This document shows positions 26,201-33,958 of a stretch of 64,000 nucleotides of DNA, piece after piece. The stretch lies in assembly GCA_028485475.2 (NCBI GenBank), contig CP144143.1, positions 1,426,001 to 1,490,000 of the forward strand, given 5' to 3'. The DNA comes from Chitinophagaceae bacterium C216. GTDB lineage: Bacteria; Bacteroidota; Bacteroidia; Chitinophagales; Chitinophagaceae. Under the pieces are notes generated by a model. That model saw only the letters and a list, made by a program, of their open reading frames with translations, made no database searches and was not told the DNA's origin. The position numbers were made by a program, and so were the translations under genes. Within the stretch, counting starts at the first letter, position 1. Each line of letters starts with the position of its first letter.

Positions 26201-26575
26201 CGCATTGGCTCTACCTACCACAAGTACCTCTTCCATTGTCTGTCCGGCTTGCTGCAGTTTTACCTGCAATACGTAAGGCTGACCCAGTTCAAGATATACA
26301 TCTTCCTGAACATCGGGTGCGAGTCCTACATAACTAATTTCAATTTTGTAAGGACCGCCTACGCGAACATTTCCTAGGTTGATATTACCATTATCATTGG
26401 TTACGCCCTTGTATACAGTACCTGTGGGCGTGTGGGTTGCAACAACAGTAGCTCCTTGTAAGGGTGCTCCTGCATGGTCGGTAACTTTTCCTGTAATACT
26501 ACTAGTAGTTACCTGGGCCCGAAGTGCAACTGTAAAAATAATTAGTGTGATAGAGAGAAGGATTTTTTTGAGCAT
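23273..26575 (-). CDS. Oar-like TonB-dependent outer-membrane receptor
   Basis: A 1100-residue outer-membrane protein. Signal peptide (LKKILLSITLIIFTVALRAQ), then a carboxypeptidase-regulatory-like domain (about 25-110, ITGKVTDHAGAPLQGATVVA). A TonB-box-like or linker region (MEEVLVVGRAN) follows, then a plug (about 130-250, IENLPSISRSVNDLTRLAPQ and NNFTVDGANFNNQFG) and a long beta barrel ending in MQFGIRYTFN with a terminal aromatic-x-Phe-Asn. The pattern SRSVNDLTRLAPQ and VTPYDVRQTGFTGA is typical of Oar-like receptors. No SusD partner is adjacent, so it is not a SusCD pair. The ligand is unknown. Confidence 0.92.
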   Translation of the reverse strand: MLKKILLSITLIIFTVALRAQVTTSSITGKVTDHAGAPLQGATVVATHTPTGTVYKGVTNDNGNINLGNVRVGGPYKIEISYVGLAPDVQEDVYLELGQPYVLQVKLQQAGQTMEEVLVVGRANALMKRNRIGTSTTVTRTQIENLPSISRSVNDLTRLAPQANGTAIGGGNYRSNNFTVDGANFNNQFGIGQNVPAGGSPISLDAIEQITVNVTPYDVRQTGFTGAAINAVTRSGRNEFFGTAFYTGRSDKQQGYRVEDFNITNIAPLKIQQYGASLGGPIIKNKLFFFLNFEQMKQTEPGPTKIAQTPSNPWSPSNTNVARPRASFLDSVRNYLISNYGYDPGPYQGYSYKSDNTKMFGRIDWNIATGHKINFRYSQVESKTPSLISASTTNQGISYAGSRTANTAMHFANSNYFQEDNLYTGTLEYNGKIGNLNHSFRASYVHQNAPRSSPGGLFPLVDILSNEGGLSGNNVLTTFGYEPFTFGNLRDVKTLTLNYDASYTLGDHTLTGGIQYETSRTKNGFQRFGTGAYTFASWEDFVNGAKPINYALTFPLTEDGSQAFPSFKFAQWSLYLQDEFNITPNFKLMAGLRVELPSYPNVAEIKTHPLVAEATFANGLKINTGSLPKTTAMLSPRLGFNYDILGDRSLVLRGGSGIFTGRIPYVWIVAQSGDAGMLQFLQSYQAGDPNMPNFSPDIKANYPSTLPQAGTSIPSSVSAMASNLKFPSTWKSSLALDVKLPWNIIGTIEGIYNKDINGVVAMNANLVDPTRMNIAGYPDNRYIFPSGANRYINKLITDVNGNRVIDPSGTSGFDAIVMKNAKGGHYWATTVSLTKLFERGFSATIAYTRSGAKNFGDGSGDQIANLWSLPFQNTGNPNEPSLSYTSNVLPSRLVGSVTYSNNWIGNLKTSVTLFYTGGHQGRYSYSYSSDFNNDGQVNDLIYVPKDPSEIVFVTASGSAYGGKTYTPEEQMEIFMNFIEKDKYLRKRKGMYAERNGAVLPWRNQFDLRFAQQIFNGLGGAKHSLEVFWDVFNVGNLFNPHWGVYKIANSNILVPAGTAPDGRPQFRINSANGDIIRDPYRTNQTITSTYYMQFGIRYTFN

Positions 26576-26764
26576 GTAACTGAGTTTTAATATGGCAAAG
26601 AAACATAATAAATTTTAACATTTCCTTGCTATATGTTAACAAATTGTAAACGGATTAAGAGGTTTAAAGAAATTGACTGCAATCAACCGTACAGTTTATT
26701 TTATTATTTGTTATATTTAACGGGATTTTTTGAGAAATTTTTAATGAACCGTTCATGTTTTTAA

Positions 26765-26794
26765 TAAAAAAACCTGCCATTCCAGGCAGGTTTT
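26765..26794 (-). terminator. Terminator after the M42 peptidase gene
   Basis: On the minus strand AAAACCTGCC and GGCAGGTTTT form a 10-base stem around a 6-base loop, and a run of T follows. Confidence 0.85.
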
Positions 26795-26822
26795 AAAGTA
26801 TTATGAAAATAGTTAATCGGTA

Positions 26823-27941
26823 CTACAAGTATTTTAGATTTGTTTTTGGGCTTAACTGCAGCAAAGTTTCGTACATAAGCCTTATGGTATTTTCGATATC
26901 ATCTTTATGCACCATTTCTACTGTAGTATGCATGTAGCGCAATGGTAATGAAATCAATACAGAAGGACATCCATCGTTGGCATAAGCAAATGAGTCGGTG
27001 TCAGTACCAGTGCTACGGCTTAATGCTCGCCATTGCACAGGGATATTTTTCTCTTCCGCAATTTTCTCCACAAAGGCTAAGAGTTTGTTATGAATAGCCG
27101 GACCATAAGCCAGTGACGGACCTTTACTGCAGGAAATATCTCCTTCTATTTTTTTATTGATTAAGAAGTGATTAGTATCGTGTGTAACATCGGTAATGAT
27201 AGCCACATCGGGTTTAATACGGCGCGCAATCATCTCTGCTCCGCGTAATCCAATTTCTTCCTGAACGGCATTTACAATATACAAGCTATAAGGGAGCTTC
27301 TTTTTGTTTTCTTTAATCAATCTAGCTACTTCAGCAATCATAAAACCACCTGCACGATTATCGAATGCCCGACCTACATAGAAATCATTGGCCAGTTCAT
27401 CAAAGCCGTCTTGATAAGTAACTACCGCTCCGATATGAATCCCTAGGGCTTCTACCTCTTTTTTGCTACGTACGCCACAATCGATACACAGGTTTTCTAC
27501 TTTAGGCTGGGTCTCATTATCCTTGCCAATACGGGTATGAATAGCCGGCCATCCAAATACACCTTTTACGATGCCTTTTTTGCCATGCACATATACCCGC
27601 TGACCTGGTGCAATTAGATGGTCTACGCCACCGTTTCTTTTTAGGAATAATAGTCCACTTTCGTTAATATAGTTTACAAACCAACTAATTTCATCGGCAT
27701 GCGCCTCGATAACTACTTTAAAAGGCTGGCCGGGATTGATAACACCTACAGCTGTTCCATAAGGGTCAGTAAAATATTCATCAATATAGGGTTTCAGATA
27801 GTCCAACCATACCTTCTGACCTGCACTTTCAAAACCTACCGGAGAAGGGGTATTGATGTAATCTTTGAGGAATTGTAGTGAGGTTGGTGTAATAACTTGT
27901 TTTTGAGTGGTTTTCTTTTTCGTATTTGTAGACTTTGCCAT
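26823..27941 (-). CDS. M42 family glutamyl aminopeptidase/deblocking aminopeptidase
   Basis: Di-metal aminopeptidase of 372 residues, likely a cytosolic oligomer that trims peptides. The metal and catalytic positions are visible: EAHADEISWFV (His, Asp), GRAFDNRAGGF (the Asp that bridges the metals), NAVQEEIGLRGAEMI (Glu pair), TDVTHDTN (Asp) and the C-terminal YMHTTVEMVHKDD (His). The PA-like insertion around residues 95-160 (GKKGIVKGVFGWPAIH) is usual for M42. The N-terminus is a short basic, Thr/Lys-rich tail. It stands alone, with its own terminator. Confidence 0.93.
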   Translation of the reverse strand: MAKSTNTKKKTTQKQVITPTSLQFLKDYINTPSPVGFESAGQKVWLDYLKPYIDEYFTDPYGTAVGVINPGQPFKVVIEAHADEISWFVNYINESGLLFLKRNGGVDHLIAPGQRVYVHGKKGIVKGVFGWPAIHTRIGKDNETQPKVENLCIDCGVRSKKEVEALGIHIGAVVTYQDGFDELANDFYVGRAFDNRAGGFMIAEVARLIKENKKKLPYSLYIVNAVQEEIGLRGAEMIARRIKPDVAIITDVTHDTNHFLINKKIEGDISCSKGPSLAYGPAIHNKLLAFVEKIAEEKNIPVQWRALSRSTGTDTDSFAYANDGCPSVLISLPLRYMHTTVEMVHKDDIENTIRLMYETLLQLSPKTNLKYL

Positions 27942-28106
27942 AAATCAATTGTATGAAGTTCAAATGTAAATAATAATACTGGATGTGAATATAGAAATAA
28001 ATGGGGAAAATGCAGGTCTGATGGAGCGAAAAGCCCTCTATAAAATTTATTTTATCGCATGCAGCCTTTTTAGTTTTTAGCGCGTCTTTCAAAAAAACAA
28101 AAGGGA

Positions 28107-28865
28107 ATGAAGCGTTTTTTATTTTCAGCCTTTTGGGTAGTTTTTTTCTTTCTTTTTTATAGCGAGATTAATGCACAGCGGGTACGCTATTATCGCCCCT
28201 ATCCAGTATACCGCACGCGTCCTGTGATAGCGGTGGGAGTAGGTGGATTATTTGGCGGTTATTGGGGACCTGCTGTGGGTGTGGGCGTGAATGTGGTATT
28301 GCCCCCTCCCGGAGCCAGAACTCATCATTTGCCTGCAGGGGCTGTGAGAAAAGAAATTAACGGTATTACTTATTATTATAAAAACAATACTTATTTCCGC
28401 GAGCGAGAAGATGGCGGATTTGAAGTGGTGGAACCACCGGTGGGAGCGACACTACATAGAATTCCCATCGGTGCTAAGTTGACAAAAATTAACGGGAAGT
28501 ATTACTATGAGAAGGATGGGGTGTTCTATTACAAAGACAGGGACGATGCCGGTAATACCGTATATATCATAAAAGGTAAGAATGGTGAGTTGTACACCGA
28601 TGAAAAAGAGGATGCAGAAAGAACACCATCTTATCGTTACGAAGAATCATCGGGAGATGAAGTGCCATCCCATTCTTCTAAAGATAGCTCTAGTTTCTAT
28701 TTTATTGAGCCGGAAATTGGAGATCGTTTTGAGCAGTTGCCTAAAAATTCGAGAGAGGTAATTGTGGATGGTGAGAAACAATATGTTTCACCTAATGGGT
28801 TTTATTATAAAGAGGTGAGAGAGGATGGAAAGGTTCTCTATGAAGTGGTAAAAAAGAAGCCGTGA
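28107..28865 (+). CDS. DUF6515-like secreted protein with three tandem repeats
   Basis: A 252-residue protein with signal peptide KRFLFSAFWVVFFFLFYSEI(NAQ). A short Arg/Tyr/Pro segment and a Gly-rich stretch (about 42-65, VGVGGLFGGYWGPAVGVG) are followed by three copies of a module with the pattern 'PP-G-G-x-x-x-x-LP-x-G'. They begin at LPPPGARTHHLPAGA, at EPPVGATLHRIPIGA and at EPEIGDRFEQLPKNS. Each continues with an N/D-G-x-x-Y-Y strand and a final Y-x-V-V strand. This matches the Bacteroidota DUF6515 pattern. Between copies two and three is an acidic, Ser-rich linker (about 165-205). Role unknown; it is probably on the cell surface or in the periplasm. Confidence 0.83.
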   Translation: MKRFLFSAFWVVFFFLFYSEINAQRVRYYRPYPVYRTRPVIAVGVGGLFGGYWGPAVGVGVNVVLPPPGARTHHLPAGAVRKEINGITYYYKNNTYFREREDGGFEVVEPPVGATLHRIPIGAKLTKINGKYYYEKDGVFYYKDRDDAGNTVYIIKGKNGELYTDEKEDAERTPSYRYEESSGDEVPSHSSKDSSSFYFIEPEIGDRFEQLPKNSREVIVDGEKQYVSPNGFYYKEVREDGKVLYEVVKKKP

Positions 28866-28882
28866 TTGTTTTTTTTGTTTTG

Positions 28883-28917
28883 AAAAAGAGCCATCGTATT
28901 AACGACGGCTCTTTTTT
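28883..28917. terminator. Bidirectional terminator between DUF6515 and TonB receptor genes
   Basis: AAAAAGAGCC and GGCTCTTTTT form the outer stem, and TCGT/ACGA an inner stem around ATTA, with A and T runs on the two sides. Confidence 0.85.
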
Positions 28918-28919
28918 TA

Positions 28920-31373
28920 TTAAAACTCTTTTTCTCCAATTTCACTCTGTGGTAGTTTAATTTTTCGGTTTTTTCTAAGGAGATTAAAGCCCACCGAAAG
29001 TTGTAGTTGGTCAGGTTCATAAATGTAATTAGTGGTTGTATAAAAGTCGTTACCCCAAGTGGTAATACGCTGGCGGTTAGATATCTTCATGCCGGCATCT
29101 ATATTCAGCCATTGCAATTGGAAATACCATCGTTTATCAGTCGTTGTTTTTTTCACCGTAAAATGCGGTGTTAAAAACGCACCATCTTCCCCTTGCGCCG
29201 TAGCTCTTAAGGAAAGATAGTTAACGCTTAATTGCAGTAACCAATTTTTGGGCAATGCGAACGACTGTGTACTATTGATACTGTATACCCATTTTTGATT
29301 GTTTACAGGGATGGTTCCATGAAAAATGGCCCCTTTGATTTTGTATTTGTATAGGTTGCCGCCTAATAAAAAGCGCCATACGTGGGTAAGCTGCCAATCT
29401 AAATTTGCCTCCACACCGGTTTGTGTGGCTTTTCCTGCATTTGTGAACACTCTATTTAAAATGGTATCATTAAATACTTTGTTTACGCGTTGAATAGGGT
29501 TCAGTATTCGTTGGTGATATAAAGTGATAAAAAAATTACCTCTTTTTAAACCTTGTTCTACACCCAGCTCATAAGTCCCTGTGAGTTCGGGAAGAAGATT
29601 CGGGTCACCTTGTTCCAGCGTTTCAGAGTGTTCTCTTTCGGGGAAGGGATTGAGCTCATAATTATTGGTTCGTTTGATACGTCGATTATACCCTGCTTTT
29701 ATCACACCTTTATTCCATGCGGCGTAGCGCAATTGTACGGATGGAAAGAGATTGGTAAGAGATAGCTTGTTGTTTTCACTGCTCTGTGAAAAATATAAGT
29801 TTCGCTCGGAGTGTTCCAATCGTAGTCCTGCTGAGTAGTTTAATTTATCAGCTCTACCACTGTATTGTACATATCCGCCATGAATATGATTCTTTACATC
29901 GACCTTACTTGGAAATGTAGGATCGGTTTCAAAATCATTAGAACCATTGATTTTAGTAAGATACAAAAAGTCGCCATTTTGTATATCGTATCTGTACTGA
30001 TATCCTATTTGAAGATTGCCATTAGCAATGTCTTTAGAGTAGTCTACTTTTCCTCTGTATGCTTTTAATGGATTGGTGCTAGGATTTACCGTATATTGAA
30101 TGGTATCTATTAGCTGCGGATATTGGAGATTAAGATTGTATGTGGTACCCGATAGTTTAGCCTGTTCAAATAACCCAGAGAAACTGATTTTAGAGTTATC
30201 TTCAAAGGTATGTATATAGTCTAGGTTGGCTAATGTAAAAATTCCTTCTTTATTCTGTGTATTTTCGTTGAAATAATTAAAGTAGGTGATCGCCCCTGTA
30301 TTTAAATTTTCTCGGGAGTTATGATACAATAGATCGGCTACCCGGCTTTGATATTTTTTTCCGATATAGAAGCCCGTTGAAAAGGTATTGGAAGAATTAG
30401 CTTGGAAATCCACAGCCATTCTGGCACCATAATTATATCTTTTATAACTCCGCTCTCCTGTAGAAGGGAAGGATGTTTTTACCTCGTCAATGATAGTGTA
30501 TACATCCCCCTCTCTAAATCCTGCCAGATCATTGCGCAAATAGTTGATACCTGCATTTATGTTCCATTTATTTTTATTATACCCTGCTAAAACATCGAAG
30601 CCATAACGTTTAGGATGGTTGTAACGTTTATTGTCGAAATCATTAATAGGGGGTGCGCCTCCCATAAGATTGGCCTGAATGATCCAACCGTCCTCTACAC
30701 TATCTTTTGTTACAATATTAATAATCCCACTTTTCCCATCAGCATCATAAGCGGCAGAAGGGCTTGTAATGAGTTCTATATCTTCAATGGCTCCTGCCGG
30801 TAATTGGCTCAATACAAAGCTAGGATCTCCCTGTGTAGGTTTGCCATTAATTAGCACTAAAAAGCTGTTGGACCCTCGAAAGGAGATGGTCCCATTAGCG
30901 TCTACCGAAATGGCGGGTAGATTGCGAATTACGTCCACCGCTGTTCCATTAGCCGCATTGGTAAACTGAGAAGATTTATATACTTGTCTATCTACTTTAA
31001 ATGATACAGGAGCTTTACGTCCTTCCACCACCACAGCTGCTAAGGAATAGGATTGGGGCAATAAGTAAAGTATGCCTAGGTCGTAGGTTGGCTGTATTTC
31101 TAATGGTAGCGTTATTTCTAGAGGTTGAAAATTAATATGACTAATTATTATTTTCCCCTTTGATATGTGGGGTGTAGTTATCTTAAAGTAGCCCTTATCA
31201 TTGGTTTTTTCGCTTTTTATTATTGAGCCGTTAGCACTTAGTACTTGTATGGTAGCGGCGGGGAGTGGTTTTTGTTCTACACTATCTACAATAGTTCCAC
31301 TTATTACAGATTGGGCGTTTAAAGACAAGGAGAGGGCACATATCCATGCCATGAATAGTAATCGTTGTGTCAT
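28920..31373 (-). CDS. TonB-dependent receptor with OMP_b-brl_3-type barrel
   Basis: An 817-residue outer-membrane protein. Signal peptide (TQRLLFMAWICALSLSLNAQ), carboxypeptidase-like domain (about 22-105, ISGTIVDSVEQKPLPAATIQ), plug (about 125-220, with VIRNLPAISVDANGTISFRG, then FLVLINGKPTQGDPSFVLSQ and AYDADGKSGIINIVTK). The beta barrel then has the style of the 'outer membrane beta-barrel' family (PF14905 type). The C-terminus ends in a polar Lys/Glu tail rather than the usual terminal Phe. An AraC-type regulator gene lies 74 bases upstream on the same strand and probably controls it. No SusD gene. The ligand is unknown; iron complexes, peptides and small sugars are all possible. Confidence 0.91.
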   Translation of the reverse strand: MTQRLLFMAWICALSLSLNAQSVISGTIVDSVEQKPLPAATIQVLSANGSIIKSEKTNDKGYFKITTPHISKGKIIISHINFQPLEITLPLEIQPTYDLGILYLLPQSYSLAAVVVEGRKAPVSFKVDRQVYKSSQFTNAANGTAVDVIRNLPAISVDANGTISFRGSNSFLVLINGKPTQGDPSFVLSQLPAGAIEDIELITSPSAAYDADGKSGIINIVTKDSVEDGWIIQANLMGGAPPINDFDNKRYNHPKRYGFDVLAGYNKNKWNINAGINYLRNDLAGFREGDVYTIIDEVKTSFPSTGERSYKRYNYGARMAVDFQANSSNTFSTGFYIGKKYQSRVADLLYHNSRENLNTGAITYFNYFNENTQNKEGIFTLANLDYIHTFEDNSKISFSGLFEQAKLSGTTYNLNLQYPQLIDTIQYTVNPSTNPLKAYRGKVDYSKDIANGNLQIGYQYRYDIQNGDFLYLTKINGSNDFETDPTFPSKVDVKNHIHGGYVQYSGRADKLNYSAGLRLEHSERNLYFSQSSENNKLSLTNLFPSVQLRYAAWNKGVIKAGYNRRIKRTNNYELNPFPEREHSETLEQGDPNLLPELTGTYELGVEQGLKRGNFFITLYHQRILNPIQRVNKVFNDTILNRVFTNAGKATQTGVEANLDWQLTHVWRFLLGGNLYKYKIKGAIFHGTIPVNNQKWVYSINSTQSFALPKNWLLQLSVNYLSLRATAQGEDGAFLTPHFTVKKTTTDKRWYFQLQWLNIDAGMKISNRQRITTWGNDFYTTTNYIYEPDQLQLSVGFNLLRKNRKIKLPQSEIGEKEF

Positions 31374-31447
31374 AAAAGCTTGTTAGAGATCACGAAGTTG
31401 CGTAGAAGCAACCTATTTGTGTGGTCTATTTGAAAAAAATATGGTAT

Positions 31448-32263
31448 TTATGGATGCTTTCTTAAGAAAGAAGGCGTGGTGCCTGTATTTTTCTTATAAT
31501 ATTTAGAAAAGTGTGAGTTGTCTTTAAAGTTAAGGAGGTATGCAATTTCCGAAATAGATAGTTGGGTGTATAACAAAAGCCTTGTCGCTTCTGCGATTAC
31601 ATGTGAAGCAATTATTTCTGCTGCAGCCTTGCCCGTTTCTTTTTTGCAGGCAGCATTTAGATTTTGTGGTGTGGTATGAAGTAGCTTTGCATAATGTGAT
31701 ACTGTATTCATCTGATTTTTGGATGAGATCAGTAGTTGGATAAATGAAGCATACAAACTTCCGGCCTGAGGTTTTGACACTGATGCTGTACGCAACACTT
31801 TTGCAAGTAAGGCTTTGAGAAGACTTAAAAATGTGATATCGGGATAAGTATTCAATTTTAGCTCCTCTTCCAACAGATGAAAGATGTGGCTAATAGATGG
31901 TGCTTCCTGAGAAGGTTCACTTAATTTGGTGTATTGATGAAGTTGGGTAAATAAATATTTTAATTCCGGGTCAAAATATTGTTCTGCAAATTCTTTTTTA
32001 AGAATAAGTACAAATCCTTCGGGTTCTACTGTGATATCCCAAAAATGTAATTGATCCTGTCTGATTACAAAAAGAACGGGTGGCTCAATAGGGAAGGTTT
32101 CAGCATCTATAGTATGCGAACCTTTTCCTTGAGATAAGTAGATTAATTCCAAGTAGCTATTATGCTTGTGAGGGTTGGTTTTTCTAATATTTTTTCTAAA
32201 AGTTTGAACCTTTATCCCTGTGCTATCCTTGGCTTTGTCTTTGATTTCGATATTCGATGGCAT
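31448..32263 (-). CDS. AraC family transcriptional regulator
   Basis: A 271-residue regulator. The N-terminal cupin-like sensor domain (about 25-115) shows HKHNSYLELIYLSQGKGSHT and VLFVIRQDQLHFWDI. The C-terminal double helix-turn-helix (about 165-270) shows MNTVSHYAKLLHTTPQNLNA and LSISEIAYLLNFKDNSHFS, ending with YYKKNTGTTPSFLRKHP, all typical of AraC/XylS. The TonB receptor gene follows on the same strand. An inverted repeat (ATTCGAT/ATCGAAT, 32284-32301) lies about 20 bases before the start codon and could be the autoregulatory site. The inducer is unknown. Confidence 0.93.
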   Translation of the reverse strand: MPSNIEIKDKAKDSTGIKVQTFRKNIRKTNPHKHNSYLELIYLSQGKGSHTIDAETFPIEPPVLFVIRQDQLHFWDITVEPEGFVLILKKEFAEQYFDPELKYLFTQLHQYTKLSEPSQEAPSISHIFHLLEEELKLNTYPDITFLSLLKALLAKVLRTASVSKPQAGSLYASFIQLLISSKNQMNTVSHYAKLLHTTPQNLNAACKKETGKAAAEIIASHVIAEATRLLLYTQLSISEIAYLLNFKDNSHFSKYYKKNTGTTPSFLRKHP

Positions 32264-32283
32264 GCATTGTTGTTGTATCTTTC

Positions 32284-32301
32284 ATTCGATTGTTATCGAA
32301 T
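32284..32301. promoter_or_regulatory. Inverted repeat upstream of the AraC regulator
   Basis: ATTCGAT and ATCGAAT, perfect 7-base arms with a TGTT spacer, end about 20 bases before the AraC start codon. A candidate autoregulatory operator, although AraC proteins often bind direct repeats. Confidence 0.35.
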
Positions 32302-32333
32302 AAAAAAATCCCTTTTCATAAAGGGATTTTTTT
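32302..32333 (-). terminator. Terminator after gltD
   Basis: AAAAAAATCCCTTT and AAAGGGATTTTTTT pair around TCAT, leaving a T run on the minus strand after gltD. Confidence 0.85.
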
Positions 32334-32353
32334 ATTTATGATATTCTTTTTGT

Positions 32354-33859
32354 TTATTGAAAATTCATTAGTATAGAACTTTCTTTGCTTTCCAGTAGGG
32401 AAGTACCCATCAGGTATTCGTCGACTTTGCGCGCGCATTCGCGTCCTTCGCTGATTGCCCATACTACAAGACTTTGACCCCGACGCATATCGCCTGCAGT
32501 AAATACCTTAGGTATATTAGTAGCATATTTCCCTTCTTCAGCTTTTACGTTGCCACGGTTATCCAATTCTACACCCAATTCTTCCAATAATCCCTGATGC
32601 AGCGGATGTACGAATCCCATGGCCAGCAGCGCCAGTTCACAGGGGATTTCTCTTTCTGTTCCCGGAACTTCGGTAAAGCGGGCAGGCTGACTAGGAGCTG
32701 GTGTAGACCATTCCACATCTACTACTTTTAACGCTTTAAGATGCCCGTTTTCGTCGCCGATGAACTCTTTGGTAGAAATGCTCCAGTATCTCTGTGCTCC
32801 TTCTTCATGGCTGGTAGTAGTTTTAAGTAATATGGGATAAGTAGGCCATGGCATCGAAGGAGTTCTCTCTTTCGGAGGCATGGGTAGCAATTCGAACTGT
32901 GTTACAGAAGCTGCTTTATGACGATTGCTGGTGCCTACGCAGTCGCTACCGGTATCTCCACCACCAATCACCACTACGTTTTTACCGGTTGCTAATACTT
33001 CTTCGGTAAGAATATTGCTCTCGATGTCTTTGTGTGCTAAGAAATCTTTTCCGGCTACGCGCTTATTATTTTGCTTCAGGAATTCCATTGCAAAATAAAC
33101 ACCTTTCAGGTTACGTCCTGGAATAGGAAGATCGCGAGGTACAGTAGAGCCACCGCAAAGTACGATAGCATCGTACTGACGCATGATATCGCTCACCTTA
33201 ACATTTACCCCCACGTTAGCGTGACATCTGAATTCTACTCCTTCCTCCTGTAACAAAGCAATACGCCGGTCTACCACCCATTTTTCCAGCTTGAAGTCTG
33301 GAATACCATAGCGTAATAAACCTCCGGGTTGTTCATCGCGTTCAAATACGGTTACAGAGTGACCTGCGTAGTTCAGTTGTGCCGCTGCCGCCAGACCTGA
33401 CGGTCCGCTACCGATAACGGCAACTTTTTTGCCGGTTCTAACGTTAGGTACTTTTTTAGTAACGAAGCCTTTTTCGAAAGCGATTTCGATAATATGTTTT
33501 TCGATCTCTTCAATGGTTACAGGAGGTTGATTGATACCCAGTACGCAACTCATTTCACATGGTGCTGGGCAGATGCGTCCTGTAAACTCAGGAAAGTTAT
33601 TAGTGGATGCTAATATTTCGTATGCTTCGCGATAATCTTTTCTATAAACGGCGTCATTAAATTCGGGAATAACGTTTCCGAGCGGGCAACCACTATGACA
33701 GAAAGGTATGCCACAGTCCATACAACGGGCTGCCTGGTTGTTTAACTTTTCCTCAGGGAAAAGCTCCACGAATTCGCGATAGTGTTGGATTCGCTCCTCC
33801 ACCGGCTTTTTGGAAGGAAGCTCCCTAGTAAATTCTAAAAATCCTGTTGGTTTGCCCAT
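32354..33859 (-). CDS. gltD: Glutamate synthase small subunit
   Basis: NADPH-oxidising flavoprotein subunit that supplies electrons to GltB in the GOGAT reaction. The 501-residue length is usual. The N-terminal Cys clusters are visible: CMDCGIPFCHSGCPLGN and GRICPAPCEMSCVLG, which bind [4Fe-4S] centres. The FAD motif VAVIGSGPSGLAAAAQLNYA is followed by the NADPH motif VVVIGGGDTGSDCVG. The C-terminal VFTAGDMRRGQSLVVWAISE is characteristic. It lies 99 bases downstream of gltB on the same strand and would be co-transcribed. Confidence 0.97.
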   Translation of the reverse strand: MGKPTGFLEFTRELPSKKPVEERIQHYREFVELFPEEKLNNQAARCMDCGIPFCHSGCPLGNVIPEFNDAVYRKDYREAYEILASTNNFPEFTGRICPAPCEMSCVLGINQPPVTIEEIEKHIIEIAFEKGFVTKKVPNVRTGKKVAVIGSGPSGLAAAAQLNYAGHSVTVFERDEQPGGLLRYGIPDFKLEKWVVDRRIALLQEEGVEFRCHANVGVNVKVSDIMRQYDAIVLCGGSTVPRDLPIPGRNLKGVYFAMEFLKQNNKRVAGKDFLAHKDIESNILTEEVLATGKNVVVIGGGDTGSDCVGTSNRHKAASVTQFELLPMPPKERTPSMPWPTYPILLKTTTSHEEGAQRYWSISTKEFIGDENGHLKALKVVDVEWSTPAPSQPARFTEVPGTEREIPCELALLAMGFVHPLHQGLLEELGVELDNRGNVKAEEGKYATNIPKVFTAGDMRRGQSLVVWAISEGRECARKVDEYLMGTSLLESKESSILMNFQ

Positions 33860-33958
33860 TTGTTATATAAGATTTCTAATTTTTTGATATTGAGATTAAT
33901 TACAGAAGGAACATAGATGATCGGAAATCCAATCAGCTATGTTCCGCATGGTAGTCGT

